A stretch of DNA of 64,000 bases from Bog-473 sp963706555 (GCA_963706555.1 OY970164.1:1674001-1738000), one strand, 5' to 3'. Positions 56,290 to 64,000 are shown, counted from the stretch's first letter. A program made the numbers and translations. Notes: generated from the letters alone by a model not told the origin.

Positions 56290-58052
56290 GTGCGCAACGA
56301 ATCGGAGACGTTCGTGTCCATCAACCCCGGGCGCGACGTGCAAAGGGTGGGCACGGCCGCCTTCCTCGGTGAGGACGTGGCGAAGATCCACGACCCGGTG
56401 TGGGCGGTGATCGGCAACCTCGGGGACAGCCAGTGCTATCTGGGCGTCCCCGAGAAGGTGGCGACACTCCAGGCCGCATTGTCACGTCGCATCGCCGCCG
56501 ACGACCTGACGGTCAGGCTGATCCCGCCCGTGTTCACCCTCGGTGTCTCCGACGGCCAGCTCAACGGCACACCGCAGATGCGGTTCTCTCTCATCGGTCG
56601 GGAGCTCGTCCACGATGTCGCCGACGTCCACCTGGCGGCGAACAGCGTCGCGGGACTGGTCGCGGTCGTGGCCTGCGACAAGCCACCGGTCGGGACCGTC
56701 GCCGCCGTGCTGGAGAACAACACCCCTGCCGTCATCGTCTCCGACGGCCCGATCAGGCCCGGCATCGATCCGGAGACAGGTGACCGGATCGACCTGGTCT
56801 CGGCTTTCCAGGTGGCCGACCAGGACGCCGAGGTCCGGAACCGCTACGCGTTGCACGCATGTCCCGGGCAGGGCAGCTGCGGGGGCATGTTCACGTACAA
56901 CACGATGCAGACCTTCATCGCGGTCCTCGGGCTCGAACCGCTGCACATGGTGTCCCCGCCGTCGGACGACCCGCGCCGTCTGACCGAGTTCCCCGATCAG
57001 ACGGTCGACTGCCTGCTCGCCATGACCAAGGAGGGAATCGCGCCGCGCGACATCGTGACGCCCGCCGCGCTGCGCAACGCCCTTACGGTCACCATCGCCA
57101 TGGGTGGGTCCACCAACGTGCTGTTGCACAGCGTCGAGATCGCTCGGGCCGCCGGTCTCGACCTCTGGGGCGACGTGCTGAGCCAACAGGAGTTCAACGA
57201 CCTGGCCCGGCGACTGCCGGTGCTGGTCAACATGCGGCCGTTCGGCGAGTACTCCATGGTGGATGTCGACGCCAAAGGCGGTCTGCAGGTCATCGCCAAC
57301 GAGCTTCTTCAGGCCGGATTCCTCGATGGCGACGCGATTTCCTGCACGGGCGAGACGCTGGCCCAACAGTTGCGGCGCCTCGACCCCCCCCGCCTGACGG
57401 CGAGGTGATCTTCCCGGTGGACAAGCCCTTCAAGGACACCGGGGGACTCCGTCTGCTGCGCGGCAACCTGGCGCCCGCCGGAGGGGCGATCCTCAAGATC
57501 GCCGGGGTCGAGGGCGGCATCAAGGACGGCGTGTTCACCGGCCGTGCCCGCGTCTTTAACGGCGAGCGCCCGCTGATCGAGGCTCTCGACGGCGACCCGG
57601 ACAGCTTCATGGACAACGACATGGTGGTGATCCGCTACGAGGGTCCCCGTGGGGCGCCCGGCATGCCCGAGCTCCTCGACCCGACCTCGCGGATCACGGC
57701 CCTGTGCCGCCAGCGGCACATCACCATCGCGCTGATGACCGACGCCCGCTTCTCGGGAGGTTCGGTTGGTCTCGTCATCGGCCACGTCGCCCCCGAGGCG
57801 TTCCTCGGCGGGCCGATCGCCCTGGTCGAGGACGGTGACACGGTCGTGGTCGATCTGACGACCGATCGCCTCGACTGCGTGGAGTTCGAAGACGGCGACG
57901 CGGCGGAGCGACGTGCAGCCGCGTGGCAGACGGCGGCAGGAGGTAACGGCGGCATCCACCCTGACGTGGCGCCGGTCACCGACCGGGTGCTGGCCCGCAT
58001 GCGGGCGACGGCGCTTCCCGCCCTCCTGGGCGGGGGGATGGCGACACCATGA
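56290..58052 (+). CDS. IlvD/Edd-family dehydratase, divergent (one frameshift)
   Basis: About 587 residues. Iron-sulfur cysteines are visible in GDSQCYLGV, VACDKPPVG and GQGSCGGMFTYNTM. Later blocks AMGGSTNVLLHSVEIA and LMTDARFSGGSVGLVIGHVAPEA are typical. After 57391 the frame changes; the eight-C run 57384-57391 seems to lack one C. The GTG at 56290 is preferred over a TTG at 56281. Position before ilvBNC suggests dihydroxy-acid dehydratase (dihydroxy acid to 2-oxo acid in Ile/Val synthesis), but GVSDGQLNGTPQMRFSLIG and CDKPPVG differ from canonical IlvD, so a sugar-acid dehydratase is possible. Confidence 0.75.
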
Positions 58053-58142
58053 ACGGCCGCCGGACCCCCGGCACGGCATCACTCTTCGTGTGCGCTTCGT
58101 CGGCCGGCGGTGCGTCGGAGGGCAGCCATGGGGGACCCGGGG

Positions 58143-58171
58143 TTGTCGCGGCGGCGATGACGTGCCAGAAT
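58143..58171 (+). promoter_or_regulatory. Probable ilvBNC promoter
   Basis: TTGTCG (58143-58148) and CAGAAT (58166-58171) are 17 bases apart. Transcription would begin just before the ATG of the leader peptide at 58181, giving an almost leaderless leader ORF. Confidence 0.5.
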
Positions 58172-58180
58172 AAGTCCACT

Positions 58181-58231
58181 ATGCAGACGAGCAGCCGCCG
58201 CGACCCTCGAATTCTGGTACTCGTCACGTAA
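58181..58231 (+). CDS. ilv leader peptide
   Basis: A 16-residue peptide, MQTSSRRDPRILVLVT, with five consecutive branched-chain codons (ATT CTG GTA CTC GTC) right before the Thr and stop. It lies upstream of an intrinsic terminator and ilvB. Translation speed over these codons senses charged tRNA for Ile, Leu and Val, the products of the operon. The frame is open upstream to 58049, but only the last 16 codons make sense as a leader. Confidence 0.85.
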   Translation: MQTSSRRDPRILVLVT

Positions 58232-58259
58232 GCGCGCGGCCACACTGCAACGCGCGCTT
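58230..58259 (+). promoter_or_regulatory. GC hairpin of the ilv attenuator
   Basis: AAGCGCGCG (58230-58238) pairs perfectly with CGCGCGCTT (58251-58259) around a 12-base loop. It begins at the leader stop codon, so a ribosome stalled on the Ile/Leu/Val codons would cover its left arm. It probably acts as the pause (1:2) hairpin. The alternative antiterminator pairing was not resolved. Confidence 0.65.
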
Positions 58260-58260
58260 T

Positions 58261-58294
58261 ACGACCTCCCAAACGGGGGGTCGTTTCATTTTCC
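58261..58294 (+). terminator. Intrinsic terminator of the ilv attenuator
   Basis: ACGACCTCCC (58261-58270) pairs with GGGGGGTCGT (58275-58284; one G-T pair) across the loop AAAC and is followed by TTCATTTTCC. A strong stem with a T-rich tail between the leader peptide and ilvB is the expected termination structure. Confidence 0.82.
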
Positions 58295-58359
58295 GGACCA
58301 AGTCAGTACCAACCAGCCAACGTTGCACAAGCACCGAGAGAGAGACAGGGGAAGCAACG

Positions 58360-60090
58360 ATGCAGCTCACCGGAGCACAGGCACTCATCAAGAGCCTCGA
58401 GATGCAGGGTGTCGACGTCATGTTCGGCTTGCCCGGCGGGGCCATCCTGCCCGTGTACGACCCGATCATCGACTCCTCGATCCGGCACGTCCTCGTCCGC
58501 CACGAGCAGGGCGCCGGGCACATGGCGGAGGGGTACGCCATGGTGACCGGCAAGCCCGGCGTGGCCATGGTGACCAGCGGGCCGGGAGCCACCAACATCG
58601 TGACGCCGCTGGCCAACGCCTACATGGACTCGACCCCGCTCGTCGTGGTCTCAGGCCAGGTGGCAACCGGCTCCATCGGCACCGACGCGTTCCAGGAGTG
58701 CGACATCACCGGGGTGACGATGGGCATCACCAAGCACAACTGGTTGATCAAGGATGTCAACGACATCCCAAGCGTGGTGGCCGCCGCCTTCCACGTCGCC
58801 ACCACCGGCCGTCCCGGCCCGGTGCTTATCGACTTTCCCAAGGACATCGCCAATGCGACCATGGAGTGGTACTGGCCCTCGTCGGTGGACGAGCTGGATC
58901 TCCCCGGGTACCACCCGCACAGAGTGGGCGATCCCGCGCTTATCCGCCAAGCGGCCGCGCTGATCGCGCAGGCCCATCGCCCCGTGTTCTACGTGGGCGG
59001 CGGCGTGCTCAAGGCGCGGGCGGCCGAGGCACTGCGGGCCTTGGCCGAGCGCACGGGGATCCCGGTGGTCACCACCCTGATGGCGCGTGGCGCCTTCCCG
59101 GACTCACATCCCCAATGCCTGGGGATGCCCGGTATGCACGGCAACTACACCGCGGTGACCGCAATGCAGCGCAGCGATCTTCTCATCAGCCTCGGGGCGC
59201 GGTTCGACGACCGGGTGACTGGAAAGATCGATGCATTCGCGCCGGAGGCAAAGATCGTCCACGTCGATGTCGACCCGGCCGAATTGGGCAAGGTGCGGAC
59301 CCCCGACGTCGGGATCGTCGGCGATTGCCGGCTGGTGATCGAGGAGCTCCTGTCCGCCATGAACGCCGACGGTGAGGCCCCCGCGGTCCAGGACCTGGAG
59401 CCGTGGTGGGCGCAGGTCCACCAGTGGCAGGAGCAGTTCCCGCTCTACTACGACCACGCTGAAGGTGGGGCGATCAAGCCGCAGATGGTGGTCGAGCAAT
59501 TGCGCGACGCCGCACCCAGCGACGGCATCGTGGTGGCCGGCGTGGGCCAGCACCAGATGTGGGCGTCGCAGTACTGGCAGTTCGATCACCCCTACACGTG
59601 GGTGAACTCGGGGGGCGCCGGAACCATGGGCTTCGCCGTGCCGGCGTCCATCGGCGCCAAAGTGGGGCGTCCCGACCGCACCGTGTGGGCCATCGACGGC
59701 GACGGGTGCTTCCAGATGACGGCGCAGGAGCTCGTGACGGCCACGGCGGAGCAGATTCCGGTCAAGATCGCCATTCTGAACAACGCCTACCTGGGCATGG
59801 TGCGGCAGTGGCAGGAGATGTTCTATGAAGAGCGCTACTCGGAGGTCTATCTCTCGCCGGACCTGCCCGACTACGTGAAGTGGGCCGAGGCCATGGGATG
59901 TGTCGGCATCCGGGCCGAGTCACCCGAGGACGTGGGCCCGGCGATCGAGAAGGCCAACTCCATCGATGACCGGCCCGTCGTGGTGGACTTCCGCACCGAC
60001 GCGTTCGAGAAGGTGTTCCCCATGGTGGCCGCCGGTCGCTCGAACGACGACATCGTCGTCCATCCCGATCAGGCTGCGTCCACCCGATGA
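58360..60090 (+). CDS. ilvB: Acetolactate synthase, large subunit
   Basis: 576 residues. Thiamin diphosphate glutamate in VRHEQGAGHMAEGYAM (about 47), FAD-binding middle domain (GARFDDRVTGKID) and the ThDP/Mg motif GDGCFQMTAQELVTA with NNAYLGMVRQWQ. It condenses pyruvate with pyruvate or 2-oxobutyrate. ATG at 58360 with AGGGGAAG upstream. Expression is controlled by the attenuator in its leader. ilvN overlaps by ATGA. Confidence 0.96.
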   Translation: MQLTGAQALIKSLEMQGVDVMFGLPGGAILPVYDPIIDSSIRHVLVRHEQGAGHMAEGYAMVTGKPGVAMVTSGPGATNIVTPLANAYMDSTPLVVVSGQVATGSIGTDAFQECDITGVTMGITKHNWLIKDVNDIPSVVAAAFHVATTGRPGPVLIDFPKDIANATMEWYWPSSVDELDLPGYHPHRVGDPALIRQAAALIAQAHRPVFYVGGGVLKARAAEALRALAERTGIPVVTTLMARGAFPDSHPQCLGMPGMHGNYTAVTAMQRSDLLISLGARFDDRVTGKIDAFAPEAKIVHVDVDPAELGKVRTPDVGIVGDCRLVIEELLSAMNADGEAPAVQDLEPWWAQVHQWQEQFPLYYDHAEGGAIKPQMVVEQLRDAAPSDGIVVAGVGQHQMWASQYWQFDHPYTWVNSGGAGTMGFAVPASIGAKVGRPDRTVWAIDGDGCFQMTAQELVTATAEQIPVKIAILNNAYLGMVRQWQEMFYEERYSEVYLSPDLPDYVKWAEAMGCVGIRAESPEDVGPAIEKANSIDDRPVVVDFRTDAFEKVFPMVAAGRSNDDIVVHPDQAASTR

Positions 60091-60632
60091 GCGCGGCCAA
60101 TGTGAGCCCGCTGCATCGCGGCAAAGCTGGCAAAGCTGGCAAACCGCGCCACCACATCCTCTCGGTGCTCGTTGAGAACAAAGCGGGCGTCCTCTCGCGG
60201 GTCGCGGGGCTCTTCAGCCGGCGCGGCTTCAACATCTATTCGTTGGCGGTCGCCCCGGCCGACGAGCACGAGCACTTCAGCCGGATCACCATCGTCGTGG
60301 ACGTCGAGTCCGCGCCGCTCGAACAGGTGATCATGCAGTTGGACAAGCTGGTCAACGTGGTCTCAATCGGAGAGCTCTCACCGTCCGAGGCGGTTGAACG
60401 GGAGTTGCTCCTCGTGACCATCGCAGTCGGTCCCTCCGAACGCTCGCAGGTCATCCAGCTCGTGGGTGTGTTCGGCGGGGAAGTGGTCAGCGTGGGCGCA
60501 GAGCAGCTCACGGTCATGCTGGCCGGCCGGCCCGAGAAGATCGACGACTTCGAGGGCCTGTTGGAGCAGTACACGGTCGTCGAGCTCCAACGAACCGGGC
60601 GGGTGGCCCTGCCTAAGCTGGACCGTCACTGA
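60087..60632 (+). CDS. ilvN: Acetolactate synthase, regulatory small subunit
   Basis: 181 residues. The ACT domain HILSVLVENKAGVLSRVAGL with the glycine and adjacent residues of valine feedback binding, followed by FNIYSLAVAP, and a C-terminal ALS-associated domain. The N-terminus has a GKAGKAGK repeat from a 9-bp duplication (60119-60145). Activates IlvB and gives valine inhibition. Confidence 0.95.
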   Translation: MSAANVSPLHRGKAGKAGKPRHHILSVLVENKAGVLSRVAGLFSRRGFNIYSLAVAPADEHEHFSRITIVVDVESAPLEQVIMQLDKLVNVVSIGELSPSEAVERELLLVTIAVGPSERSQVIQLVGVFGGEVVSVGAEQLTVMLAGRPEKIDDFEGLLEQYTVVELQRTGRVALPKLDRH

Positions 60633-60686
60633 TTTTTGCCGCAGCAACCACACGTCATCGCAATCGAACGAGAGAAAGAGCACACC

Positions 60687-61712
60687 ATGGCCACGATGTA
60701 CTACGAATCCGACGCTGACCCCAGCCTGATCGCCGGCCGCAAGGTGGCGATCCTGGGCTACGGGTCACAGGGGCACGCTCATGCGCTCAACCTGCTCGAG
60801 TCGGGAGTCGATGTCCGCGTCGCCCTGCGTGAGGGATCGAGCAGCAAGCGCAAGGCGGAGGAGGCCGGGCTTCGGGTGACGACGCTGGCCGACGCCGCGG
60901 CCGAGGCGGACGTGATCATGATCCTGCTCCCCGATACCGAGCAGAAGGCGGCCTATGACGAGCACGTCGCGCCACACCTCAACGAGGGTGACTGCCTCAT
61001 GTTCGCCCACGGCTTCAACATCCGTTTCGGCCAGATCGTCCCGCCGGCCGGCGTCGACGTGGCGATGGTGGCGCCAAAGGGCCCCGGACATCTCGTGCGC
61101 CGGACCTACACCGAAGGGGGCGGCGTGCCGTCGCTCATCGCGGTGCACCAGGATGCGACCGGGAAGGCCCGCCAGCTCGCCCTTTCCTATGCGCACGCCA
61201 TCGGGGCGACACGCGCCGGCGTGCTCGACACCACGTTCGACGAGGAGACCGAGACCGACCTCTTCGGTGAGCAGGTCGTACTCTGCGGCGGGTTGACCGC
61301 TCTGGTGACCGCCGGGTTCGAGACGCTGGTCGATGCGGGCTACCAGCCCGAGTCCGCCTATTTCGAATGCCTGCACGAGCTCAAGCTGATCGTGGACCTC
61401 ATGTACGAGCAGGGCATCGCCGGCATGCGCTACTCGATCTCCGACACCGCCGAGTACGGCGACGTCACCCGCGGGCCCCGCGTCATCAATGCGGCCGTGC
61501 GGGCCGAGATGCAGACGATCCTCGACGAGATCAAGAGCGGGGCCTTCGCCGAGGAGTGGATCGCCGAGAACAAGGCCGGACGTCCCAACTTCGAGGCCTT
61601 GCGCAAGGAAGGCCAGGCGCACCCCATCGAAAAAATCGGGCAGGAACTGCGCGGCATGATGCCCTTCATTTCCGCCGGCAAGACCCGGGTGCAGGACGCT
61701 TCAGGAGGGTAG
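60687..61712 (+). CDS. ilvC: Ketol-acid reductoisomerase, class I
   Basis: 341 residues. Start at 60687 (MATMYYESDADPSLIAGRKV). NADPH motif AILGYGSQGHAHALNL (21-36), catalytic AHGFNIRFGQI, PKGPGHLVRR and the metal-binding DLFGEQVVLCGG with YFECLHELKLIVDL. Isomerises and reduces acetolactate or acetohydroxybutyrate. Last gene of ilvBNC; no clear terminator was seen after it. Confidence 0.96.
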   Translation: MATMYYESDADPSLIAGRKVAILGYGSQGHAHALNLLESGVDVRVALREGSSSKRKAEEAGLRVTTLADAAAEADVIMILLPDTEQKAAYDEHVAPHLNEGDCLMFAHGFNIRFGQIVPPAGVDVAMVAPKGPGHLVRRTYTEGGGVPSLIAVHQDATGKARQLALSYAHAIGATRAGVLDTTFDEETETDLFGEQVVLCGGLTALVTAGFETLVDAGYQPESAYFECLHELKLIVDLMYEQGIAGMRYSISDTAEYGDVTRGPRVINAAVRAEMQTILDEIKSGAFAEEWIAENKAGRPNFEALRKEGQAHPIEKIGQELRGMMPFISAGKTRVQDASGG

Positions 61713-61771
61713 CGACCTCCTCCCGTCTCGGATGCTCCCTGGTCGGATGACCATTTGGGGCTGCTGTTGCC

Positions 61772-61794
61772 TATGACATCACTGTGATGTCATA
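61772..61794 (+). promoter_or_regulatory. Perfect 23-bp palindromic operator
   Basis: TATGACATCAC-T-GTGATGTCATA has two perfect 11-bp arms. CATACT at its right end is six bases before the ATG of the RHH gene and probably is the -10, so binding would block initiation. Autoregulation by the ribbon-helix-helix product is inferred. Confidence 0.75.
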
Positions 61795-61802
61795 CTGACA
61801 CT

Positions 61803-62255
61803 ATGAAGATGTCATTCGTAGTCGAGGGCCTGCGCTCCGACGTGGCCGCCGTCGGCGAGCTGGGCGACGAAACGGTGGCCGAAGTGGCCGACCGCATCGC
61901 GGCCATCGTGGCCCGTTCGGCGCCGAGCAGGATCCTCGACCTCGTGACCGAGGTGGCAGCGGAGGTGTCGGCCGAACTCCCCGAGGGGCGCGTCGAGATC
62001 CACCTCGTGGGCGACGACGTCGAGTTCGCCTATATCGACGAGCGCACCCATACGCCCGAGCCCGAGGCCGAGCAGTCCGCCCGCATCACCCTGCGTCTCT
62101 CCGACCACCTCAAGTCCCGGGTCGAGGAGAGTGCGGGGAGCGAAGGGCTCTCGGTCAACAGCTGGATCTTGCGCACCCTCGAACGGGGGACGTCAGCACC
62201 GAAGGTCCGCAGTGGCCGCGGCGGTTCGCGCCTGCGCGGCTACGGGACGAGTTGA
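61803..62255 (+). CDS. HicB-like protein with ribbon-helix-helix DNA-binding tail
   Basis: 150 residues. The first 90 are an acidic helical region (VEGLRSDVAAVGELGDETVAE) not recognised. Residues of about 92-128 (ARITLRLSDHLKSRVEESAG, LSVNSWILRTLERG) form an Arc/CopG-like RHH domain, and the tail is Arg/Gly-rich. RHH proteins are usually antitoxins or autorepressors. A 23-bp palindrome overlaps its promoter. The next gene is a DUF4097 protein 15 bases downstream; no toxin is recognised. Confidence 0.8.
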   Translation: MKMSFVVEGLRSDVAAVGELGDETVAEVADRIAAIVARSAPSRILDLVTEVAAEVSAELPEGRVEIHLVGDDVEFAYIDERTHTPEPEAEQSARITLRLSDHLKSRVEESAGSEGLSVNSWILRTLERGTSAPKVRSGRGGSRLRGYGTS

Positions 62256-62270
62256 GGGAAAGGAACCCCC

Positions 62271-63143
62271 ATGGAAAAGACATTTGCCACACCAAATCCC
62301 GTGTTCGTGTTCGTCCACAATGACGTCGGCGTGACGGTCATCACGGGTCGCGAGGGCGATTCCTCCCAGGTGTCGCTCACGGCCGAGACAGCGGGAGGGC
62401 GGGAACTGGTGGGACGTGCCACCGTCGACGTCCGCCACAACGGGGGCCGCGACATCCTCGTGGTGAAGATCCCCCGGGTCCACGGGATGAAGTTCATCCG
62501 GCGCAACGGGATCGCCGTACGCGTCGACGTGCCCTCGGGCAGCGACGTGCGCGTGGTGTCGGCCTCGGCCGACGTCGAGCTCAACGGGTCATTGGGCCGG
62601 GCCAACGTCAAGACGGCCAGCGGGGCTCTCACGGCGGACGACCTGGCCGAACTGCGGGTCAAGACGGCCAGCGGCGATGTCGAAGTGGGCACGGTCAGCG
62701 GAGCGCTCCGGATGTACTCGGCCGCGGGTGACCTCCGCTGTGTACGGGTCGCGGGCCCGGCCTCGGTGACGACGGTCTCGAGCGACGTCGAGGTCGGCAC
62801 GGCCACCGGCCCCTTGGACATCCGGGTCACCTCGGGCGATGTCCGGCTGGGCGACGTGTCGGGCGACGCCAAGGTCGTGGTGGTCTCGGGACGCGTCCAG
62901 GTGCTCTCGATCACCCGGGGGAATGCACAGATCCGGTCGGTCTCGGGGAAGATCGACGTGGGCATCGCCCGGGGAGCGACGTTGCTCGTGGACGCGGAGT
63001 CGGTGTCGGGCAGTGTCCATTCCGACATCCCTCTGGACGAGGCACCGACGGCCGAGCATGCGCAGCCGCGGATCGCCCTCACACTCAAGAGCGTGTCGGG
63101 CGATGTCCTCATCCAACGCGGTGTCGAGGCGTTCGTCCGCTGA
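62271..63143 (+). CDS. DUF4097 beta-helix protein
   Basis: 290 residues, most in repeats of the form VKTASGDVEV, VSGDVRLGDVSG and VSGKIDVG that build a right-handed beta solenoid, the DUF4097/DUF4098 family. There is no signal peptide or membrane span, so it appears cytosolic. Probably transcribed with the RHH regulator. Function unknown; related proteins are linked to envelope-stress sensing in other bacteria. Confidence 0.83.
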   Translation: MEKTFATPNPVFVFVHNDVGVTVITGREGDSSQVSLTAETAGGRELVGRATVDVRHNGGRDILVVKIPRVHGMKFIRRNGIAVRVDVPSGSDVRVVSASADVELNGSLGRANVKTASGALTADDLAELRVKTASGDVEVGTVSGALRMYSAAGDLRCVRVAGPASVTTVSSDVEVGTATGPLDIRVTSGDVRLGDVSGDAKVVVVSGRVQVLSITRGNAQIRSVSGKIDVGIARGATLLVDAESVSGSVHSDIPLDEAPTAEHAQPRIALTLKSVSGDVLIQRGVEAFVR

Positions 63144-63167
63144 GCCCGTTCGTTCGCTGAGCCCCGT

Positions 63168-63566
63168 TTACTCGCGATCGTGGTGGCACACCGCTTCGAG
63201 CATGAAACCGAAGGGGTCGAGCCAGAAGGTGGCGAAGTAGGGCGGCGGATACTGAGGGAACTCCTGGGGGACATGCAGGACCTCGCCGCCCAGTGCGACG
63301 ACCCGTTGGTGCGCGCGGCGCACGGCGGTGCGGGTGGGGACCATGAACGCCAGGTGCTGGAGGCCGGGACGCTCACGCGAGTACGGGCCTGCGTGCGCGG
63401 CGGCGTAGAAGAAGAGGTAGACGCCTCGTTTGCCCTGCGCCGGCATGTAGGCGAAGCCGTCTTCCTCCGACAGGAACGGCTTATAGTCGAGGAGGGGCAG
63501 GACCTCGCCGTAGTACGAGCGCGCTGCTTCGATGTCAGGCACGTTGAGGCCGAGGTGACCGAGCAC
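63168..63566 (-). CDS. VOC (glyoxalase/bleomycin-resistance) family protein
   Basis: 132 residues from the GTG at 63566. Metal-site positions include the His of LGHLGLNVPDIEAARSYYG, the His of LQHLAFMVPT and the Glu of GFMLEAVCH, in two beta-alpha-beta modules. It could be an isomerase, dioxygenase or resistance protein; no substrate can be given. CACAAT six bases before the start may be a -10 of a leaderless mRNA. Confidence 0.82.
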   Translation of the reverse strand: MLGHLGLNVPDIEAARSYYGEVLPLLDYKPFLSEEDGFAYMPAQGKRGVYLFFYAAAHAGPYSRERPGLQHLAFMVPTRTAVRRAHQRVVALGGEVLHVPQEFPQYPPPYFATFWLDPFGFMLEAVCHHDRE

Positions 63567-63633
63567 GTCTCCATTGTGGTGGACGGGATGGCCGGAGGCG
63601 GTTGGTAGGGTCGAAATGTCGAAGGGGACAGGA

Positions 63634-64000
63634 ATGGCACTGACCAGGCTGGCTGAGTCGCCCGAGTACGCGGCGCGGCGCGAAGAGCTCAGGAGGGCCG
63701 AGGTCGAGCTCATGCGGCAACGCGAGCATGTCGCGGCGTTACGGCGAGAGCTTCCACCGGGCGTCGCGCTCGAGGACTACGTCTTCGAGGAAGGGCCTCG
63801 GGCGCTCGACGGCGGTGACACGCCGGTGACCAAGGTGCGGCTCAGCGAGCTGTTCACGTCGCCGCAACGGCCGCTGATCATCTACCACCTCATGTACGGC
63901 AAGCAACAGACCTCACCGTGCCCGATGTGCACCTGCTGGGTGGACGGCTTCAACGGCGTGGCGCAGCACCTGGCGCAGAACGTCGACTTCGCCGTGGTCG
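63634..64000 (+). CDS. DUF899 thioredoxin-like protein, 5' part
   Basis: First 122 residues; the gene runs past the window end. ATG at 63634 chosen because AAGGGG lies six bases upstream; an ATG at 63616 is in frame. Helical start (RLAESPEYAARREELRRAE) then LIIYHLMYGKQQTSPCPMCT and CWVDGFNGVAQHLAQN, the hallmark of the DUF899 branch of AhpC/TSA folds, with three cysteines. Function unknown; possibly a dithiol oxidoreductase. Confidence 0.85.
   Translation, partial: MALTRLAESPEYAARREELRRAEVELMRQREHVAALRRELPPGVALEDYVFEEGPRALDGGDTPVTKVRLSELFTSPQRPLIIYHLMYGKQQTSPCPMCTCWVDGFNGVAQHLAQNVDFAVV

Noticed and set aside
58049..58231. A 60-residue protein ending in ILVLVT
   Set aside because: Only the last 16 codons are downstream of the likely promoter; the upstream part overlaps the end of ilvD and is low complexity.

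Overview
The window is a 64 kb piece of a high-GC (estimated by eye at about two thirds), gene-dense chromosome from an actinobacterium, most likely an uncultured member of the Acidimicrobiia or a related lineage. The signs are a DnaE2-type mutasome polymerase, an F420-type (LLM) oxidoreductase, a DUF2332 protein, a mycothiol-enzyme-like DinB protein, a four-PASTA Ser/Thr kinase, gatCAB and an attenuated ilvBNC operon. No rRNA, tRNA, CRISPR array, prophage or insertion sequence was seen. The taxonomic call is inference from gene content, not from a marker phylogeny.

Layout. 1-2.7 kb: 3' part of dnaE2 and a secreted protein. 2.7-7.0 kb: a Rieske oxygenase followed by a cytosine/uracil salvage group (upp, yeast-type cytosine deaminase, a PRPP-dependent transferase, an NCS1 permease). 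7.4-8.9 kb: cobQ. 9-15 kb: an amine/amino acid catabolic block (PuuB-like oxidase, class III aminotransferase, Lrp/AsnC regulator, aminobutyraldehyde dehydrogenase, alanine dehydrogenase). 15-25.7 kb: MFS exporter, YcaQ-type glycosylase, LLM enzyme, DUF2332, lepB, FMN alpha-hydroxyacid dehydrogenase, DUF35/thiolase pair, quinone oxidoreductase, gpx and a HAD phosphatase. 25.8-29 kb: ileS. 29-32 kb: MarR/YceI pair and an FGGY kinase. 32-40 kb: FkbM methyltransferase, PuuA-like ligase, PuuD-like hydrolase, a 42-residue membrane protein, SnoaL, DinB, sirtuin, acyl-CoA ligase and succinate-semialdehyde dehydrogenase. 40-46.5 kb: iscS-type desulfurase, mnmA, ligA and the PASTA kinase. 46.5-56.3 kb: a Cys-rich protein, two drug-type exporters, an SCP2-like protein, an esterase and gatCAB. 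56.3-61.7 kb: ilvD-like gene, ilv attenuator and ilvBNC. 61.8-64 kb: ribbon-helix-helix regulator with DUF4097 protein, a VOC protein and a DUF899 protein cut by the window end.

How the parts work together. The two catabolic blocks at 9-15 kb and 33-40 kb together supply candidates for every step of gamma-glutamylated putrescine breakdown to succinate, with alanine dehydrogenase recycling the amino acceptor. The salvage group forms a complete cytosine-to-UMP route. The desulfurase plausibly feeds sulfur to MnmA. The ilv operon carries a leader peptide with five consecutive Ile/Leu/Val codons, followed by an intrinsic terminator.

Quality caveat. Ten genes, including the normally essential ileS and ligA, each carry a single one-base frameshift. 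Most of these sit in or beside G, C or T runs, which points to sequencing or assembly indels rather than real pseudogenes. Each is annotated as one gene over its full span. Many genes start directly behind a TANNNT box, which suggests leaderless transcripts.
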